Of a stretch of DNA of 32,083 nucleotides, positions 30,745 through 32,083 are shown piece by piece; the first letter of the stretch is position 1, and every line of letters starts with the position of its first letter. The DNA is from Minisyncoccota bacterium (lineage in GTDB: Bacteria > Patescibacteriota > Minisyncoccia > Moranbacterales > GCA-2747515). The stretch spans positions 1 to 32,083 of the forward strand of contig CALIRC010000010.1 of NCBI GenBank assembly GCA_938044295.1, given 5' to 3'. The position numbers and the translations under genes were made by a program. The notes under the pieces were generated by a model. That model made no database searches. It saw nothing but the letters and a program-made list of their open reading frames with translations, and was not told where the DNA came from.

Positions 30745-31851
30745 GTGGCCGATGATAAAAATACGCTTGTAGAAAAAATACAAGAAGTAGCAAGTGAAAC
30801 CTCAAAAATGGCAGGGGAATCATTTGAGCCAGTAGAAAGCATAATCGTACAACACTTCGGTAGTGAAGTGTGGTCGTTTATTGTTTTACTAATATGTGCC
30901 ATTATTTCTGCGTCATTTTTACGCAGAGCACGTCAGGTAGAAATCGTAGATATTTTTTTGAAAAAGAGAGCAAAAAGTATCAAATCTATCGAAAAAGCTC
31001 TGATAAATAAATGGGTCGTTGTAGTTATGAGTGCATGTTTTGCTCTGACTATAGCACTTTTGATACGAGCTGATAAAATTTCTGGCACGCTAATTGATCA
31101 TGTTGAGAAATTAAATCACTTACTAATCGTAGCTTCAATACTCATATTTCTTGGAGGGCGGTTTGTAAGAGTGTATAGGTTCAACTCATACATGAAGAAG
31201 GTTGGAAATCCAACAATAATCAATATCCTTGCCGTACGTTTTATAGCGGTGTTAATTGTGATCTACGCATTTGCGCTTTATGGAGCAGATCTAGGAACGA
31301 TTCAAGGTTTTGAGATCAACAAGGCAGTACTTGTCACAGGTGTTGCGGCGTTTATTGCGTACATCGCAAAACAAATTGGGTTGAAAAATCTGTACTTAGG
31401 ACGCTTGCATGTCCTGATACGATTTATGAGCATAGATGGTCCCACAAATGGGTATCTCAGACGCATCACGCTTCATACAGTATATTTTGAAACAATAGAT
31501 GGACGTTGGATACCAAAGCCAACGAAAGAGCTGCTAAACGAGACATATGAAGTCTTGGCTGGTCGCTCACATTTTCCACAGAAAGAAAACATCACTATTT
31601 CCGATTTCGCGAGAGAAAAGTGGGGAGAAGATCTGCCCAGAATTGCGGAGAAGATGCTCCAAGAAAACCTGGAGTTAACCGAGGGTGTGAGTAAGCAGAT
31701 CAAATGCTCTTTTCAAATCATGACAAAAAATGATGGAACAAGCATTCTACAGTTAGAGGCGAGGTATCCCATACCACGCCACTGTAGCAGAGAAAAAAAT
31801 GATCTCATCGTAATGAAGTTATATAGTCTTTGCGCAAAAAGCGAAGATTAA
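30745..31851 (+). CDS. Divergent MscS-type mechanosensitive channel
   Basis: A 368-residue membrane protein. Hydrophobic segments lie at about 41-57 (WSFIVLLICAIISASFL), 88-104 (VVVVMSACFALTIALLI), 125-138 and 158-176. The pore-helix-like stretch NKAVLVTGVAAFIAYIAKQIGLKNLYLGRLHVL, then a beta-domain part (GYLRRITLHTVYFETIDGRWIPKPTKEL), resemble the MscS pattern GLA.Q..L.N..AG.. / G.V..I.LR.T.....DG....P. The C-terminus is soluble. The GTG start at 30745 is chosen because GGAGG (30731-30735) lies 9 nt upstream; the longer frame from 30706 adds atypical residues and would lie over that ribosome site. The divergence of the central motif lowers confidence in channel activity. Confidence 0.6.
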   Translation: MADDKNTLVEKIQEVASETSKMAGESFEPVESIIVQHFGSEVWSFIVLLICAIISASFLRRARQVEIVDIFLKKRAKSIKSIEKALINKWVVVVMSACFALTIALLIRADKISGTLIDHVEKLNHLLIVASILIFLGGRFVRVYRFNSYMKKVGNPTIINILAVRFIAVLIVIYAFALYGADLGTIQGFEINKAVLVTGVAAFIAYIAKQIGLKNLYLGRLHVLIRFMSIDGPTNGYLRRITLHTVYFETIDGRWIPKPTKELLNETYEVLAGRSHFPQKENITISDFAREKWGEDLPRIAEKMLQENLELTEGVSKQIKCSFQIMTKNDGTSILQLEARYPIPRHCSREKNDLIVMKLYSLCAKSED

Positions 31852-31859
31852 AGGAAGAT

Positions 31860-31896
31860 AAACGCAGTAAACAAAAAGTTTACTGCGTTTAATTTT
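31860..31896 (+). terminator. Intrinsic terminator after MscS-like gene
   Basis: AAACGCAGTAAAC, loop aaaaa, GTTTACTGCGTTT (13-bp perfect stem), then AATTTT. Confidence 0.85.
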
Positions 31897-31954
31897 ATGT
31901 CAAATAGAGTGTGCAGATGTATGTGTACTGAAATAAATAGAAATGAAAAAACTC

Positions 31955-31963
31955 TGATATACT
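31955..31963 (+). promoter_or_regulatory. Extended -10 promoter of photolyase gene
   Basis: TGA-TATACT; no clear -35. Predicted start is near 31970, a leader of about 16 nt. Confidence 0.5.
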
Positions 31964-31985
31964 AAAAAAATATAAAGCATAATAT

Positions 31986-32083
31986 ATGAAAGAAAAAATA
32001 GCAGTCTGGTGGATAAGACAAGACTTACGTTGTAATGACAACCCAGCGCTACAAAGGGCACAGGAACATGAACGTGTCTTACC
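31986..32083 (+). CDS. phr: DNA photolyase / cryptochrome family, N-terminal part
   Basis: Partial gene running off the right edge; 32 codons are visible. MKEKIAVWWIRQDLRCNDNP continues into ALQRAQEHERVL, the hallmark N-terminus of the photolyase/cryptochrome family (xxWxRxDLRxxDNxAL), which forms the antenna-binding alpha/beta domain. Photolyases repair cyclobutane pyrimidine dimers using light and FADH-. The FAD-binding domain lies outside the window, so photolyase cannot be told from cryptochrome. No Shine-Dalgarno. Confidence 0.88.
   Translation, partial: MKEKIAVWWIRQDLRCNDNPALQRAQEHERVL

Noticed and set aside
1..32083. tRNA, rRNA, tmRNA, RNase P, SRP RNA or CRISPR arrays
   Set aside because: No T-loop GTTCRA motif in a cloverleaf context, no conserved core of these RNAs, and no regularly spaced repeats were found by eye.
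1..32083. Recoded TGA (code 25, as in Gracilibacteria and Absconditabacteria)
   Set aside because: All conserved proteins are complete under the standard code, and TGA is used as a stop (for example the sigma factor gene).

Overview
The window is about 32 kb of AT-rich, gene-dense bacterial chromosome using the standard code: TGA and TAA act as stops and no gene needs TGA read through. No rRNA, tRNA, CRISPR array, phage module or transposase gene is visible. The gene set suggests a small-genome bacterium, most plausibly from the Candidate Phyla Radiation (Patescibacteria). It has type II NADH dehydrogenase, class II aldolase, L,D-transpeptidase, MscL and a tiny coiled-coil/one-TM protein next to aldolase, and most housekeeping genes lack a Shine-Dalgarno. 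This assignment is inference; no taxonomic marker such as 16S is present.

Layout. 1-4.7 kb: start of a Cys-rich protein behind a hairpin leader, a small membrane protein, a beta-CASP RNase, a two-TM protein, NDH-2, a DUF2853 protein and a 33-residue membrane peptide. 4.7-8.6 kb: L,D-transpeptidase with an attenuator-like leader, an ECF sigma factor translationally coupled to a three-TM protein (probable anti-sigma), and an orphan membrane-anchored protein. 8.6-12.2 kb: a MITE-like repeat, a secreted duplicated-domain protein, a 30-residue ORF, an orphan gene with an unusually strong Shine-Dalgarno, mscL, a candidate sRNA, and about 0.8 kb without a convincing gene. 12.2-19.6 kb: fba, a small membrane protein, two large GH130-type glycan phosphorylase/hydrolase genes, and typA. 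19.6-22.6 kb: two endonuclease/exonuclease/phosphatase-fold genes flanking an inverted-repeat element and an opposite-strand orphan, then rpmG-rpmB. 22.7-32 kb: an acidic surface protein with three C-terminal DUF5648-like repeats; an apparent operon of a His-rich membrane-anchored protein, a flavodoxin-fold reductase, a membrane-fusion protein and an RND permease; a divergent MscS-type channel; and the start of a photolyase gene.

Themes. Envelope and osmotic physiology dominate (L,D-transpeptidase, MscL, MscS-like, RND pump, surface proteins, sigma/anti-sigma pair). Regulation is unusually readable. Many promoters are extended -10 boxes (TGnTATACT or similar) with poor -35 boxes. Several put the start codon at or very near the predicted transcription start. 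Three leftward promoters with near-consensus boxes are each followed at once by a stem-loop and a U-run before the coding sequence. Two promoter-to-terminator units (leftward 221-133 and rightward 11283-11377) could each produce a short structured RNA. Two related short inverted-repeat elements, and a third with similar tips, suggest non-autonomous mobile elements.
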